Notes under the pieces: model-generated
What the model saw: the letters and a program-made list of their open reading frames with translations, nothing else
Told to the model about the DNA's origin: nothing
The model's database searches: none
DNA from: Sesamum alatum
Taxonomy: Eukaryota; Streptophyta; Magnoliopsida; Lamiales; Pedaliaceae
Assembly: GCA_034509735.1 (NCBI GenBank)
Contig: JACGWO010000001.1
Location: 10,990,854-11,054,853 of the forward strand
Direction of reading: 5' to 3'
Length of the DNA: 64,000 nucleotides
Translations under genes and position numbers: made by a program
Shown here: positions 50,844 through 61,827 of the stretch, piece after piece
How the letters are laid out: each line of letters begins with the position of its first letter
Numbering within the stretch: position 1 is the stretch's first letter

Positions 50844-52606
50844 TTAACTTTCCCCCCTCCAACTATTTGACAGGTTGGATGTACCCCCTCATCAAAATCA
50901 AATTAGTTTTGTTTGATAAAATTAGACACCGTGGCACGCTTTTATTAATATTTTATTTTATTAAAGTTTATAATTTATTTTTATATATTAAAGTTTGTTA
51001 TTATCTTATGATCTTCACAAACAAAAATTATTTGATAACTTTTTTTAGTGCATTAATTATCAATACATAATTTATTTGAATTAAATTAAAAATTGGAATT
51101 TTATACAATATATATTATATGAATAACGATGATTATATTTACATGCAACACAAATATTAATATGTTATTATATTTTAATTAACATTAAAATTAAATAAAA
51201 AGGAGAATTTTATTTGTGATTGCATGTACTTGCATGGAATTAATTCTCTAAAAGACCGTGATTGAGTAGGTAATTCAATACGAGTTGGAAGTTAAATATG
51301 TTCTATCAATTGAAGGACATTTTTTACATAATAATTTGATGCAGTGGTATCAAAACTGTCACTTTAAGTCTAAAAATCCTATTTCTTTTGTAATAGTATA
51401 GATTGTCCTAATTCATTGTATTTATTCCTTTCTCTCACTCTGTCTATTCTAATTTTCCCCACATTTGGTTAGGAAATTAAATGAAGGGGGGACTATATAT
51501 ATATATATATATATGAAATCCCTTCGGAGTTCAATATATTTTTCCATACAAGGGCCCCTAAATTGAAATAAAACTAAAAAGATCAAAAGGTATTAGTTTT
51601 ATTTTATTTTACTATATTATTCATCGAAATTATTTTACTATAAAACATTCATTACATTTTAGATATTGAAAGCAAACAAATTCATTATTGTTTGATCTAT
51701 ATTTTTATAACAAGTTTTTAGGTTTAATTTTTCGGAATTGTTATAATATTAACTTATTTACTTTTCAATACAAAAAAATAGAAAAGGGTTCGTTGGTAAA
51801 ACTAAAAAAACTTAATTTTTTCATTGCAATTTATTCTATCAGTGCCCAACAGCTGGAAGTATTTGAAATTTATTTCCCTTTCTATTATACCAAACAAAAA
51901 ATATTACTTCCCCTTTTCAGTTACTCTTCTCCTTTTCTTTCATTGAACCAAACAAAGCCTAAAACTGAAGCAGTTAAAGTGGGAAAATATTTGTAAATAC
52001 TGCAATAAATCTTAAAAATTGTAAATATTGCAAAAAATTATAAATTTTAGAACTTGTTTTTTTTTATAAGTGGAAACGATGAATATTATTAATTGAAGTA
52101 AATCGATTACAATCAGTCATACCGAACATAGATAATTACATCATACCCTGATCAACAATAATCATATAATTAATTATAAACAATACCTTACTATTACAGT
52201 ATACAAATAATACCTATTATACAATAAATTGTCATCCCTTGTATTGGTGGAACTCGAATCCATAACCTTTAAGGTCATGGAACAATTTCTGCATTATACG
52301 CACTATAAAAAAATAAATTATTTTTATATTATAAATAATTACAATTTAAAAACTATGATAAAATATGCCACACAAGCATATGTACTCTACGTCTATATTT
52401 TCGTATAATACAGACAAATATACCTACATTAATTACATACCTATACGTAAGTTATACTTGTATACCAAATTTCTAACTAGTATTAATGAGAATTTATGAA
52501 AGCTAGAACATTGTTTTCCTCCATCTAATTAATATCCATTAAAATAAATCACTTAAAGAACCAGCAAAAAACAATGAATGCAGTTGGAAAATGATTAATT
52601 ATATTA
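50844..52606. other. AT-rich spacer
   Basis: No gene is supported. It holds an AT microsatellite at about 51496-51514 and many A/T runs. 52050-52310 looks repeat-derived (GTGGAACTCGAATCCATAAC) but I cannot define its ends. Confidence 0.5.
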
Positions 52607-54399
52607 GAGTTAAATACAATTACCACACATGAAGTATCCACCACATATCAATTATCTCCTAAAGTATTAAAACTTTTTAAAAAAAGAACCTGACCTTTTT
52701 TAAGTTTGAAAATCCATTTTACCCTTACAAAAATTGTCTTCTTCTAAAAAAAAAATTAAAAGAATTTCCAAAACGCCAAAATCACCATTTTGTCGAAACT
52801 TTGTCCAATTATAGTTTCACTTATTTATCGAGCTCGTTTTATTTTCATAATCCTAAAGTACTTGAGGCTCATTTTATTTTAGTTTCAATTGTTTGTCAAA
52901 TCAAATTAAAAATAAATTCATACATGCGTATATATTTATATATTTACTTAAAAAATATATAATTAATAAATTCGAAAGATTTGATGAACTAATAAAAAAT
53001 ATAGAATTAATAATATATTATATAAATGTGGATTAAAAAATCAAAAGGGTTGATGAACTAATAAAATAATATACAATTAATATATACTTATATATATGTG
53101 ATAGTTATATGTATGTATTAATTTATGTTTAACTTGATTTGACAAACAAGTGAAACTAAAATAAAATGAGCTCCAAGTACTTGAGGTTCTCGAAAAAAGA
53201 AAAAAAGTTTGGTGAACAAGTAAAACTAGAATTAGACAAAAATTTTGACAAAATGTGAATTTTGGCATCTTAGAATCTCTTTAACTTTTTTTTTTTATAA
53301 AATAAAATTTTTAAGAGTAAAATAGACTTTTCGGCGTTAAAAATTAAATGTCGTGGTTTTTCGAAGATTCTAATACTTTAAGGGCATCTTTACCTGCAAG
53401 GATTAGCCTTGATTAAATGACTAATTCTTGCTTATATCATGTTTACTTTTTTTGAGCCGGCCCGAATATAATCCGGACGGCCCGTATGTTTTCTTGATAA
53501 TTGCATGATTGACATCCCCCCTAAAATTAATTTATCCTATTCCCCCACTTGTCATGGCAATAAATCTTTAGCCAAGTATGCCCTCATCTCTACATTTTTT
53601 TTCCCATTTTGACCCCCCAAAGATGAATTATTTATACTACCTACCTACAGATTGATTTTTTGACCAAAATTGTGTTTGCCTCCCTCTTTATTGTTCTTCC
53701 TCTATGTTTTGGTCTTCTTCTTTGAAAGACTCAAGTCTGGAGAAAATCAGTAATCTCCATCTTCACATCTCCTTTGAAGCATTTTAGTTATTCGGTGGTT
53801 TAAGGTACACAGGTGTTTTGTTGTGTCGTGTTTTTTACATTTTCTTTTTTTGATGAATATCGTTGCATTAAGTCCGAGAGTTCCTGCCACGGAGAACGAA
53901 GCTACTCATAACAGTGGACTAATTTCTTGTGTAGTTGTATACAAATATCTTTGCTCGAGAACAAAGCTTCAAGTTTTGAAGAAATAAAAAAAATAGGTAC
54001 GAGCCACAGCGGTAGACGACGGAAAGCTGCCTGAAGATGGAGAGTGGAGCTGCGACAGAGGAGAAGAGAGTTTCTCAATATACAGAAGAATGGTGTAGAA
54101 GTGGGTGGGTGGAGTTTTCACCAACACTCAACCTATCAACTCAAACCTTTTTTGGAATGTTGAATAATAATTTCACTCATTAAAACACTATTTAGACACA
54201 AGAAAGTCAAAGTATGGTCTGACATCATCCTAATTCTCCATGTTGAAGTAAACACCATGCTAAATAATCTCACATGCTCTAATCACATATTCAATCATAT
54301 TTTAGTCAATCCCCCTTTAATCCTTACCCAACAAGTAAAGATGCCCTAAGAGGTAATTGATATGGGTGGAACTTCAGTAATGTTAACTGTATTTAACTC
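52607..54399. mobile_element. foldback Mutator-type element, ATTATATTA target duplication
   Basis: It begins GAGTTAAATACAATTACC and ends with the inverse AACTGTATTTAACTC. Left arm features (CATATCAATTATCTCCTAAA, AAAATGAGCC-type, ACTAATAAAA) recur inverted in the right half, giving long pairing arms. The flanks are perfect 9-bp repeats ATTATATTA (52598-52606 and 54400-54408). A separate MITE (53392-54346) is inserted in its right arm. There is no coding capacity apart from chance ORFs. Confidence 0.8.
53392..54346. mobile_element. Harbinger/Tourist-like MITE nested in the foldback element
   Basis: A 955-bp element begins GGGCATCTTTACCTGCAAGG and ends with the inverse TTGGGTAAGGATTAAAG-type arm and GTAAAGATGCCC. 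It is flanked by TAA on both sides (53389-53391, 54347-54349), and its removal rejoins the right arm of the host foldback element. The inside has pyrimidine-rich tracts and a GC-richer segment at about 53870-54080. Confidence 0.8.
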
Positions 54400-54589
54400 A
54401 TTATATTATGATACATAATCTTAACTAGAACTACAATTTTATAGAATAATAACTTGTGTAATTAAAATAATTTTGGAGTAATGTTATCTAATAACAATAA
54501 AAATAAATTATTTTAAGTGATCAGAGAAAAAATAAAAAAAATAAAAGAAAGGAAAAAACAATTAGGGACCTGGCAATAGCATAACAAGA
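54400..54589. other. AT-rich spacer
   Basis: Simple AT-rich sequence after the target duplication of the foldback element; nothing supported. Confidence 0.4.
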
Positions 54590-54850
54590 GCAACACAAAG
54601 CACGTGACAATAAGAATCTAGTGACGTAGCGTAGAATCGTTTTGAAACAAATCTTGGGGGATAACCAATAGGATGTCGACACGAAGCTCAATCTGTGACG
54701 CGTCGTTTTTGGGGCGGTGAAGGAACTGCTGTGCAGGTAGTGGTGCGAAGCAGGCGCTGAATTCCAATTCCATTTCTAATCACTTTCGTTCGACCTTTGT
54801 TCCGCGTTTCAAGGATCTACGCTAGCTTTTTGAAACAAACAGCTCCCGCC
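54590..54850. promoter_or_regulatory. orphan GC-rich island with bZIP and CCAAT motifs
   Basis: Unlike its surroundings this stretch is GC-rich. It carries a G-box CACGTG (54601-54606), TGACGT (54622-54627), CCAAT (54665-54669), GTCGACAC and TGACGCGT (54696-54703), followed by GGGGCGGTGAAGG. This looks like a promoter or first exon, yet no ORF of consequence follows on either strand. It may be the remains of a gene, a non-coding RNA promoter, or a distal element of the UPF0496 gene 2.1 kb downstream. Confidence 0.45.
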
Positions 54851-55500
54851 TGGTCTGCTGAAATGACCAAATTGCCATTCTAGCTAAAACTTTTTTTTTT
54901 TTTTAATAAAAAATCCTTTTTATTGAAATTTGTATTTTGTTTAAAATGTTCAAGTTAAAGTAGCAAAACCCTTTGACACTAAAGTTCGACATTTTGCATC
55001 TAATAATAAAATAGTAGGTGACATTAAATATATTTGAGAAATTCGACATGATTGCATACTTATCAATAATTGCTAGTTTGCATATTTTGAACCAAAATAC
55101 ATCAGCGAGTTCACATTAATTCAATTTACGTAATGATAATGTTAAAATTATATCACTGTGAATTACGATTATCCTAACACATAATAAATTACTCGTAATC
55201 GTGCACGAGTAAGTAAACCTTTCAACTCGATCATTATCCCCTCTTTAGTAAAAGAATATTTTACTCTTTCATTACTACTCCAAAACTCAAACCAGTTCAA
55301 ACATTATAGTTGTGTTTTTTTTTTTTTTTTTTAACAAAGTTCAGACATTGGTAAAGTTGGACGAATTATGATTGCATGATGAAGAAGTTTTGACTTAGTT
55401 TGTCCCTATTAACATGAATAACCATGACTTTTTACATTTTTGATAGTTAACTTCTTATCCCATTTGCAGGCATTTATTTATTACTTTCATCCCAAGTAAT
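54851..55500. other. AT-rich spacer with a poly-T tract
   Basis: No gene seen. A T-run lies at about 54892-54903 and another at about 55315-55332. Confidence 0.4.
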
Positions 55501-55521
55501 TTTCCCTCTTGGTTTCCATAC

Positions 55522-55912
55522 TATATAAATGGGGCTATGGAGAACAAGTACTCTCTATATATATACACACACAACATGATCATGTTTCCTGGCTACCTAT
55601 GATCAAGTGTCCAGGATTTGTTACATTATTTTAGAAGGTTTGTTCTCTCTTCATCATTCTAAGTATTTTCCCTATACATATATTTGCAAGATTATTATTA
55701 CAATAAAATGCATTATCGTTGTTGTAAATTTGGATTGGATTTTCTGTTGGAAATGTATTTCATCTCATACTCCATTGAATTTAGACAAACCACGTGTATA
55801 AAATTTTTTTTCAAATAAAATACATGATATCATCTTTATATACATTCCGTGTGTATGTTGAATGAAGTAGGAGATGGTATATAATTTGCAACAGAAAATT
55901 CAATTCACATAA
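55522..55912 (+). ncRNA. candidate MIRNA-like hairpin transcript
   Basis: TATATAAAT at 55522-55530 is a good TATA box with an expected start near 55555. Downstream, 55726-55780 can pair with 55856-55912 across a loop of about 75 bases: ATTGGATTTTCTGTTG faces CAACAGAAAATTCAAT, and CATCTCATACTCCATTGAA faces TTGAATGAAGTAGGAGATG. Most of a ~47-bp stem is paired, including G-U pairs, with a few bulges. No ORF longer than 64 codons exists here. I do not recognise a known miRNA in the arms. It could equally be a short foldback transposon remnant; no flanking repeat was found. Confidence 0.4.
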
Positions 55913-56073
55913 GAGGGATCTACGATATTGTTTCGGGCCGTTCTTCACATCTTCATGTACAGTCTTTGTGCAATTCATTTGATTTAAAATTTAATGGTTA
56001 AAAGGTTAAGTTGAGTTAAGCTCGTTTGTGGCAGTTCCAACTAAGGGAATCTAATCAATGCGTAAATTTTTCT

Positions 56074-56349
56074 GGGATGATTATATTTGTTATACCCATG
56101 ATCTATGGTCTATTTACACAAATCATCATCGTCTTTTGTGTAATTACAGAACCCACCCATGACAGCCAAAAAATATGATAATTTATGCTGATGTCAACGT
56201 TTTCAGGGGGCGTATGTGTAATTTTCTATAAAAAAAATAAGAGTAATTTGTGTAAATAATGTTAATATTTCTGATGGGTCATTATACAATTTTAAAAAAT
56301 ATAAATAGTTTGTATAAATAAATCGTAAGTCAGAGGGTTAATTTGTCCC
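56074..56349. mobile_element. degraded Mutator-type MITE, family A
   Basis: Similar along its length to 7343-7623: shared blocks include CTATTTACACAAATCA, GACAGCCAAAA/GATAGCCAAAACATA, GTATGTGTAATTTTCTA and ATTTGTGTAAATAATGTT. The ends GGGATGATTATATTTG and AATTTGTCCC are inverted. The flanking 9-mers match only weakly. Confidence 0.7.
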
Positions 56350-56939
56350 TATTTCTTTTGATCAATACATCTCAATGTTTATGGTTGATTTGTTTAAGGT
56401 TGTAAATGTGAGTGAGTGCTTCTTACTTGGTAGTCAACAACTAGTAGTGTAACTTTCCCTTTTTAACGCGTTAAAACTGTTGAATAAATATAAATGCGTA
56501 GTTCCCTGTTTTTCTGTCTTCCTTGCTGACAAAGATTTGTTAATCATTCTTCATGTGCATATAGATATAGTCATGGAGAGGAAGAAACAAGACATTGCTT
56601 CCCGCGTATTCCATCTGCCGATGATCTGAATAATAGTCATGGCGTGCAAGCTATTTCCTTCCTTCATATATCTCAACCCACCACCACCACATACATACAT
56701 CTATTAACGCTTTTAATTCTCTTTAAGCTTCTTCATTCCTCATCAGCCTCTATCTTTTATCTCCCTCTACACATTTCCCTTTTCTTTTTTTTTTTTTTTT
56801 TGTTTATTTATATAACATCACTTTCCTTTCTCTCCATTTTTCTCTATAAAACTTCTTGCTGATTATTTCAAGAATTGGGTGCTTCTTTGATTCAAACTTG
56901 TCCGTTTCGATTTCCGGTTTAGAGAATTTTGACCTTAGG
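56350..56939 (+). promoter_or_regulatory. promoter and 5' leader of the UPF0496 gene
   Basis: A pyrimidine-rich leader (C/T and T runs at 56740-56860) precedes the ATG. TTATATAAC at about 56808 could be the TATA element, but this is weak. In-frame codons extend upstream to 56856, so a longer N-terminus is possible. Confidence 0.4.
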
Positions 56940-58064
56940 ATGGGAAGCCATATGAGCAAGAATCCTTGTGAAACTTCTGCTGCAAATGCAATCAACAATT
57001 TGCAGTATACGTCTGAGCTGAATTCTTACGAGGCCGCCTGCAGGGTTGATGTCGATCTGCAGTCGTTCGACACGACCCTCCAAGTTCGGACCAACAACGT
57101 TATCAACTCCATTGCTGCCGGAGTTGAAGTCCGAGCCTTGTCCTTTGATTCCCTGAAAGAAGTCACAGAATGCCTCCTGGAAATGAACCAGGAAGTTGTT
57201 AAGGTTATCCTGGATTGCAAGAAGGACATTTGGAAGAATCAAGAATTGTTCGAGCTTGTTGAAGAGTACTTTGAGAACAGCCTCAAAACTCTCGACTTCT
57301 GTGCAGCGCTGGAGAAATGCCTCAAGTCCGCCAGAGACCGGCAGTTGCTTATCCATGTCGCGCTCCAGCAGTTTGACGAGGAAGACGGGGCTGAAGGGAA
57401 CGATGGGAGGTATTTGAAAACTCTAGAGGAGTTGAAGAATTTTAGAGATGCAGGGGATCCCTTCACAGAAGAGTTCTTTCAGATTTTTCAGTCGGTTTAC
57501 AGACAGCAAATGCTGATGCTGGAGAAATTGCAATCCAGGAAGAACAAACTGGACAAGAAATTGAAGTACATTCATGCCTGGAGGAAGGTCTCCAGCATTA
57601 TATTTGCAGCTACTTTTGCGGCTGTGCTGATTTGCTCGGTGGTGGCTGCTGCCATGGCTGCACCGCCCGTGGCAGCGGCCCTGGCGGCTGCCACCTCGAT
57701 CCCTTTGGGGTCGATGGGGAGATGGATAGACTCACTTCTCAAGAACTACGAGAATGCTGTGAAGGGACAAAAGGAGATCATCAATTGTATGAATGTGGAC
57801 ACTTATGTCACCATCAAGGACTTGGATAGCATTCGAGTCTTGATTGATCGGTTGGAGATTGAGATCGAATCCCTCTTGCAAAGCACGGATTTCGCTATCA
57901 ATGAAGAGGCTGTGAAAGTGGCTGTAACAGAAATCAGGAAGAAATTGGTCGTGTTCGTGAAGAACATTGAGGAATTGGGAGCGCAGGCTGATAACTGCAG
58001 CAGGGATATCCGCAGGGCAAGAACTGTGATTCTGCAGAGGATCATCAAACATCCCAACCATTGA
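56940..58064 (+). CDS. UPF0496 / At14a-like protein (DUF677)
   Basis: Intronless, 374 residues from the ATG of MGSHMSKN, the conserved N-terminus of the family. The upstream in-frame ATG at 56856 would add 28 residues without family support. UPF0496 proteins are plant-specific membrane-associated proteins; At14a members were described as integrin-like and link wall, membrane and cytoskeleton, but the biochemical role is unclear. The N-terminal half is helical with the conserved [24 protein letters not shown] region (here [20 protein letters not shown]). A pair of hydrophobic segments at about residues 215-255 ([20 protein letters not shown], then Ala-rich) forms a hairpin or two spans. A C-terminal coiled coil follows. 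Three-prime end is convergent with LPAT. Confidence 0.93.
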   Translation: MGSHMSKNPCETSAANAINNLQYTSELNSYEAACRVDVDLQSFDTTLQVRTNNVINSIAAGVEVRALSFDSLKEVTECLLEMNQEVVKVILDCKKDIWKNQELFELVEEYFENSLKTLDFCAALEKCLKSARDRQLLIHVALQQFDEEDGAEGNDGRYLKTLEELKNFRDAGDPFTEEFFQIFQSVYRQQMLMLEKLQSRKNKLDKKLKYIHAWRKVSSIIFAATFAAVLICSVVAAAMAAPPVAAALAAATSIPLGSMGRWIDSLLKNYENAVKGQKEIINCMNVDTYVTIKDLDSIRVLIDRLEIEIESLLQSTDFAINEEAVKVAVTEIRKKLVVFVKNIEELGAQADNCSRDIRRARTVILQRIIKHPNH

Positions 58065-58650
58065 AGACTGCTAATATAAAACATTGACAAAGAAAGTTGA
58101 TTTCATTCGTTGATTTCTTTCACTTTGTTGACAGATGATTTATTGATTACCTGTAGTTGCTAAGTAGTGATGCAAAGTTCAGACAATCAGTCACTTTCTT
58201 AGAATTCAAATGTTGTCATCTCTTATGATAGAATTCCTCTTCCTATATAAAGATTATTATAAAGTCAGTCATTGTTGAGGATAAAAACAATTTGTCTGAA
58301 TTTCTCAAAATATCCAGAGGAGGGTAGTTATGAAACAGACAATATGTTTTGCATCAAAAGCATCACATGACTTAAAGTTAACGCCAGGAATTCAGGTTAT
58401 CTTTTAGTTTCCCACTTGAAATTAAACAGAAAAAATGAGTTCTAATTGAAGTTTAAGCCTCGTTTACTTTGAGAGATGGGATACAAACTAACATGAGCAT
58501 CGTCACCAAGCCTGAAAACGAGTTTGGCAATAATAAAGGACAATAAAAGCAAATATATGACTGGAAAATATACATCAAGGGACGAAACAAGTACAAATCT
58601 GGAAATAGGATAGCAAGAATCTTGTTTCATAAGTTTAAAATGTCAAGCAT

Positions 58651-60272
58651 TTAGTGAACAATAATAGGCGAAGGCCGAACATCGAAGTATGTGGCTGAAG
58701 CCATGTAAGCACAGACTAAAGAGACGTATATTTTGAACCAGATCGAGGAGAAAAAGGTAAGAAACGTGCACGTTCCAGTCAAGATCATTACAAGAATGAA
58801 GTTAACCACACACTTAACTGTAGAGAGGGATGTTTCTGTTCCTTCATTCGGGAAATGCCCTTGTGTGTAAAAATCAGACAGCATTTGGTCTTTAAGGCTG
58901 AATGTATTCATCAGCCAGGAAGATGTCTGATCTTCAGATGTTGGAATTTCGTTAAGTGAAATACGTCGAACATGGATGTGAACTTCGGAGGGGTCGACCC
59001 CAAAGGCGTTGTCCAAGAAAGAGGGGCAGTTGTGGCGGTACCCTATTGTGATGTCGTAAACTGCATATATCAGACGTCCAATTAGGATGAGCTTCTTCAA
59101 AAAGGAAAATTTGTTCACAATAAAAGACGAAAACGGTAAATTCAAGGCCGGGCAATCCCTAAGACGCAATCCTGCTGCTTCCTAGGAATGTATGAGCAGG
59201 TGTTAATCTTTGTGCACTGTGTGCTTCAGAGAAAGCTTCATGTTCGATTCAATGCTTGACGTTTCATGCACCTGACATTTACTCGTCCCTTTTCAAGTCT
59301 AATTGTTGAACTTATTTTGCACAACGAGCAATTTCACAGAAGAAAAGAAAGCAGCGTTTTGAGTTAGGAAGACAGAGAAAGAACCTGCATCCAAGGAGTC
59401 CTTTAGATTTTCCAAACAAGCATGAAACCCCTTTGTCTTGGGAAGCAGCACATTCTTCAGAACAGGAAGTCCATTTTCAGAAGCATATTTTTGACTACGC
59501 ACGCACTTCTGTTCTCTGCATCAGAATGCGTTAAAAAGGAGTAAGAACAATGCTGAACATCACACAGTGTGCTTCAAAACGAACAGCATACTGCTTTCAA
59601 TAGTGCAAGACAATATCAATTCTCCTTTTAAAAAGACATAAAATTGAAAGAAAAAGGAAAGCGAAGATCAATTAGGAAAAGCAGGCAACAGAAAAAATAC
59701 GTGAAATCTGTGCCCTCGGGGAAAACAGCAAGCCACAGAGGATCTCGAGGATCTCTGAAGCTTGACAGCATCTGGCGCATCATTAATTCGTCGGCCTCCC
59801 ATTTCCTCAGCACAGGAATAAACTCCATTACATGAAAAACCCAACCGAAAACAGGCAATTTCATCAAACTGCTCTTAAGAATATACTTAATGTAACCTTC
59901 ACATCCCTTCCTCAATGCAAGATCCCACAAGTACATCCAGTCGACCTCGGTTCTATGGTTGGCAATAAGCAGCACACGTTCCTCAGTAGGGACACGGTCT
60001 CCAGAAAATACCACCTTAGTCCTGTTTATTTTCTCAAACCAGAAAGGCCAAAGGGCAATCCAACTTCCAAAGATGAACGCCGTTGCTTTCCTGCTGTAAT
60101 GTACGCTGAAAAATCTCAACGGAATGGCTGTCCAAAAGCCAAAAAACACTAACAATACAAATGCTGTCAAGACTAAGACGATCAAGCAAAGAACACCCCT
60201 TATTACTCTTAAAGGAGTCAGGGGCCGGTGTCTTTGCCCTCTTTTTAATTTGAGAACCGAGTCAGATTCCAT
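58651..60272 (-). CDS. LPAT4/5: 1-acyl-sn-glycerol-3-phosphate acyltransferase, LPAT4/5 type
   Basis: Coding exons 60272-59701, 59515-59385 and 59060-58651 (phases 2 and 1) give 370 residues. The enzyme acylates lysophosphatidic acid to phosphatidic acid in ER glycerolipid synthesis. The HX4D catalytic motif is NHRTEVDW (residues 105-112) and the substrate-binding motif is FPEGTD (184-189). One membrane span lies at about residues 25-50 and two more near the C-terminus ([20 protein letters not shown] and [16 protein letters not shown]). The EVHIHVRRI block is typical of the LPAT4/5 branch. The ATG at 60293 is an alternative start seven codons earlier. 5' UTR exon(s) probably lie near 60900-61050. 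All motifs are intact. Confidence 0.94.
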
Positions 60273-61019
60273 GGGACAAGACAGCAGAAGCACTAATAAC
60301 TCCTACTGTACAAGAAAACCAAAAGAATCTGAGTCCTCAATGACTATAAATCCAATTTCAGTGAGTTGTTGGTTTGCCAGCAAAATCTTATAAGCAGAAA
60401 ACCAGAACAATCTTATAAGCAGATTTTTGAAAAAAACTAGTTATAAAGCTTGGACCTTTCAGTTACTCAAACCTGCAGAAAACAACATAAAGTAAGAATC
60501 TTGATCAAAGAAAAGGAACAAGAAAAAGCATGACTTAGACCTGGTACGACAACCATTGACATCATGTAGAATACTGTAATGCTGTACATAAATTGATCCA
60601 GACGGAATAAACTTAAACAGGAGAAAACAAGAAAAAAATTACTGAGCCCAGAACCACAATGAATCAAACAACCTGCAAAATTTACTTATGCATTCAATTA
60701 TTTCGGTGCATTTTACTCCTTTTTAGCTAATTCTTCAACACAACAAACAATCAATTGAGCTATGAGTTAGGAAAAAAATGCCCAACAAAGTAAAACAGCA
60801 ACAGCAGCAGCAGCAAAGAGCAAAGTAAATGAAGTGAATAATCAGTTGAGTGGGCAAGCAAAATCCAACCCAAGAATCCTGGGAATTCAAGAAAAGTAGA
60901 GGAACACACACCTTCAGGATCCTGGGAGATTTCTCTTCAAACCATTATCCAGTATTTTGGTAGAATAATTCTCAGGAAGGGAGGAATTCTTGTTGAGTTT
61001 TTCTCATGGAAGTTCGGTT

Positions 61020-61100
61020 GTGGAGCGAAGCAACAGTCCTCGGTTGGCTAGAATCTGTCTTGTGAGAGGGCCCATCACGAGCCCATCAATGCAGACTAAA
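61020..61100 (-). promoter_or_regulatory. LPAT promoter region with GGCCCAT element
   Basis: GAGGGCCCATCACGAGCCCAT at about 61066-61087 contains two GCCCAT motifs (site II on the minus strand). It lies just upstream of the probable LPAT 5' UTR exon. Its exact place relative to the start site is not known. Confidence 0.45.
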
Positions 61101-61420
61101 TTTGTGATTAGAAAAAGACTAAAACGTGGGCAATAATACAAATTTATATTCCTTTTCAAATTCAATCTCTATATTCAGTCATTTATTTTTTTTTCTTCAA
61201 GAATTCTATTGACAGCGACAATAACACAAACAATTAACGGATGGAAACAACTTTTGTGATAGTCCCTCTATTGTCGTATAAAACAAAGTATGGGTAAAAT
61301 TACTTAAATGCCCCTGCTTCTTCAAATTTACAATAGTTAAATTGCACAATTACATGAGAAAATAAAGTATATATAACAGTATTACCTCTAAAAATGGAAT
61401 ATATATATATATATATATTT
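61101..61420. other. divergent spacer between LPAT and PLAA
   Basis: AT-rich, ending in an AT microsatellite at about 61399-61419. No exon is seen. Confidence 0.5.
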
Positions 61421-61427
61421 TCAATTA

Positions 61428-61570
61428 AAATGGGCCATGGTCTCAAGAAAGATAAAACTTTATTTGGGCCTGGCCCATAAACTCCGCAGGCCCGCCCAAA
61501 AAAGAATGCTGTTCAATTCATAAATGGGCCTTGAGTTTGATCTCCTCCCAATTGGGCTGGGCCAGAAGTT
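61428..61570 (+). promoter_or_regulatory. dense site II (TGGGCC) cluster of the PLAA gene
   Basis: TGGGCC occurs at 61431, 61465 and 61525. Also present are TGGCCCAT at about 61471, GGCCCGCCC at 61489 and the doubled TTGGGCTGGGCC at 61552-61564. Such clusters characterise promoters of housekeeping and proliferation genes (TCP binding). The telo-box follows downstream, a common pairing. Confidence 0.7.
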
Positions 61571-61778
61571 CTTTAGTCGTGACTCCCGTTCAAGAATATT
61601 AGAGGAAATTGTTCCGACGGTTGACTTGGAAGGCAAGCGATTCCCCAAATTTCACTGAAGCGGAAAGATTTACCGTTGCGACAGAGAGTTATATATTGGG
61701 CACATCCAGTCGGATTATCAGCCTGATAAGTTGTAGAAATTTTGGTTTTCAATCGTCAGTCGGTGAAAAATCTCTGTT

Positions 61779-61786
61779 AAACCCTA
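61779..61786 (+). promoter_or_regulatory. telo-box in the PLAA 5' leader
   Basis: AAACCCTA lies about 40 bp before the ATG at 61828. Telo-boxes near the start of plant genes commonly accompany site II motifs in genes of the translation and proteostasis machinery. Confidence 0.6.
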
Positions 61787-61827
61787 GAATTTTCTTGTTG
61801 AGGAGTGAAGAGTAGTTTCTTTCATCT

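Noticed and set aside
52060..52310. Possible SINE (minus strand carries GGATTCGAGTTCCA, like a Pol III B box)
   Set aside because: No convincing A box, A-tail or target duplication could be found.
55607..55801. 64-codon ORF overlapping the hairpin locus
   Set aside because: Hydrophobic low-complexity product, no conserved motif; the hairpin is the better explanation.
56919..57466. Several long antisense ORFs across the UPF0496 gene
   Set aside because: They shadow an intact, recognisable plus-strand gene with strong codon structure.
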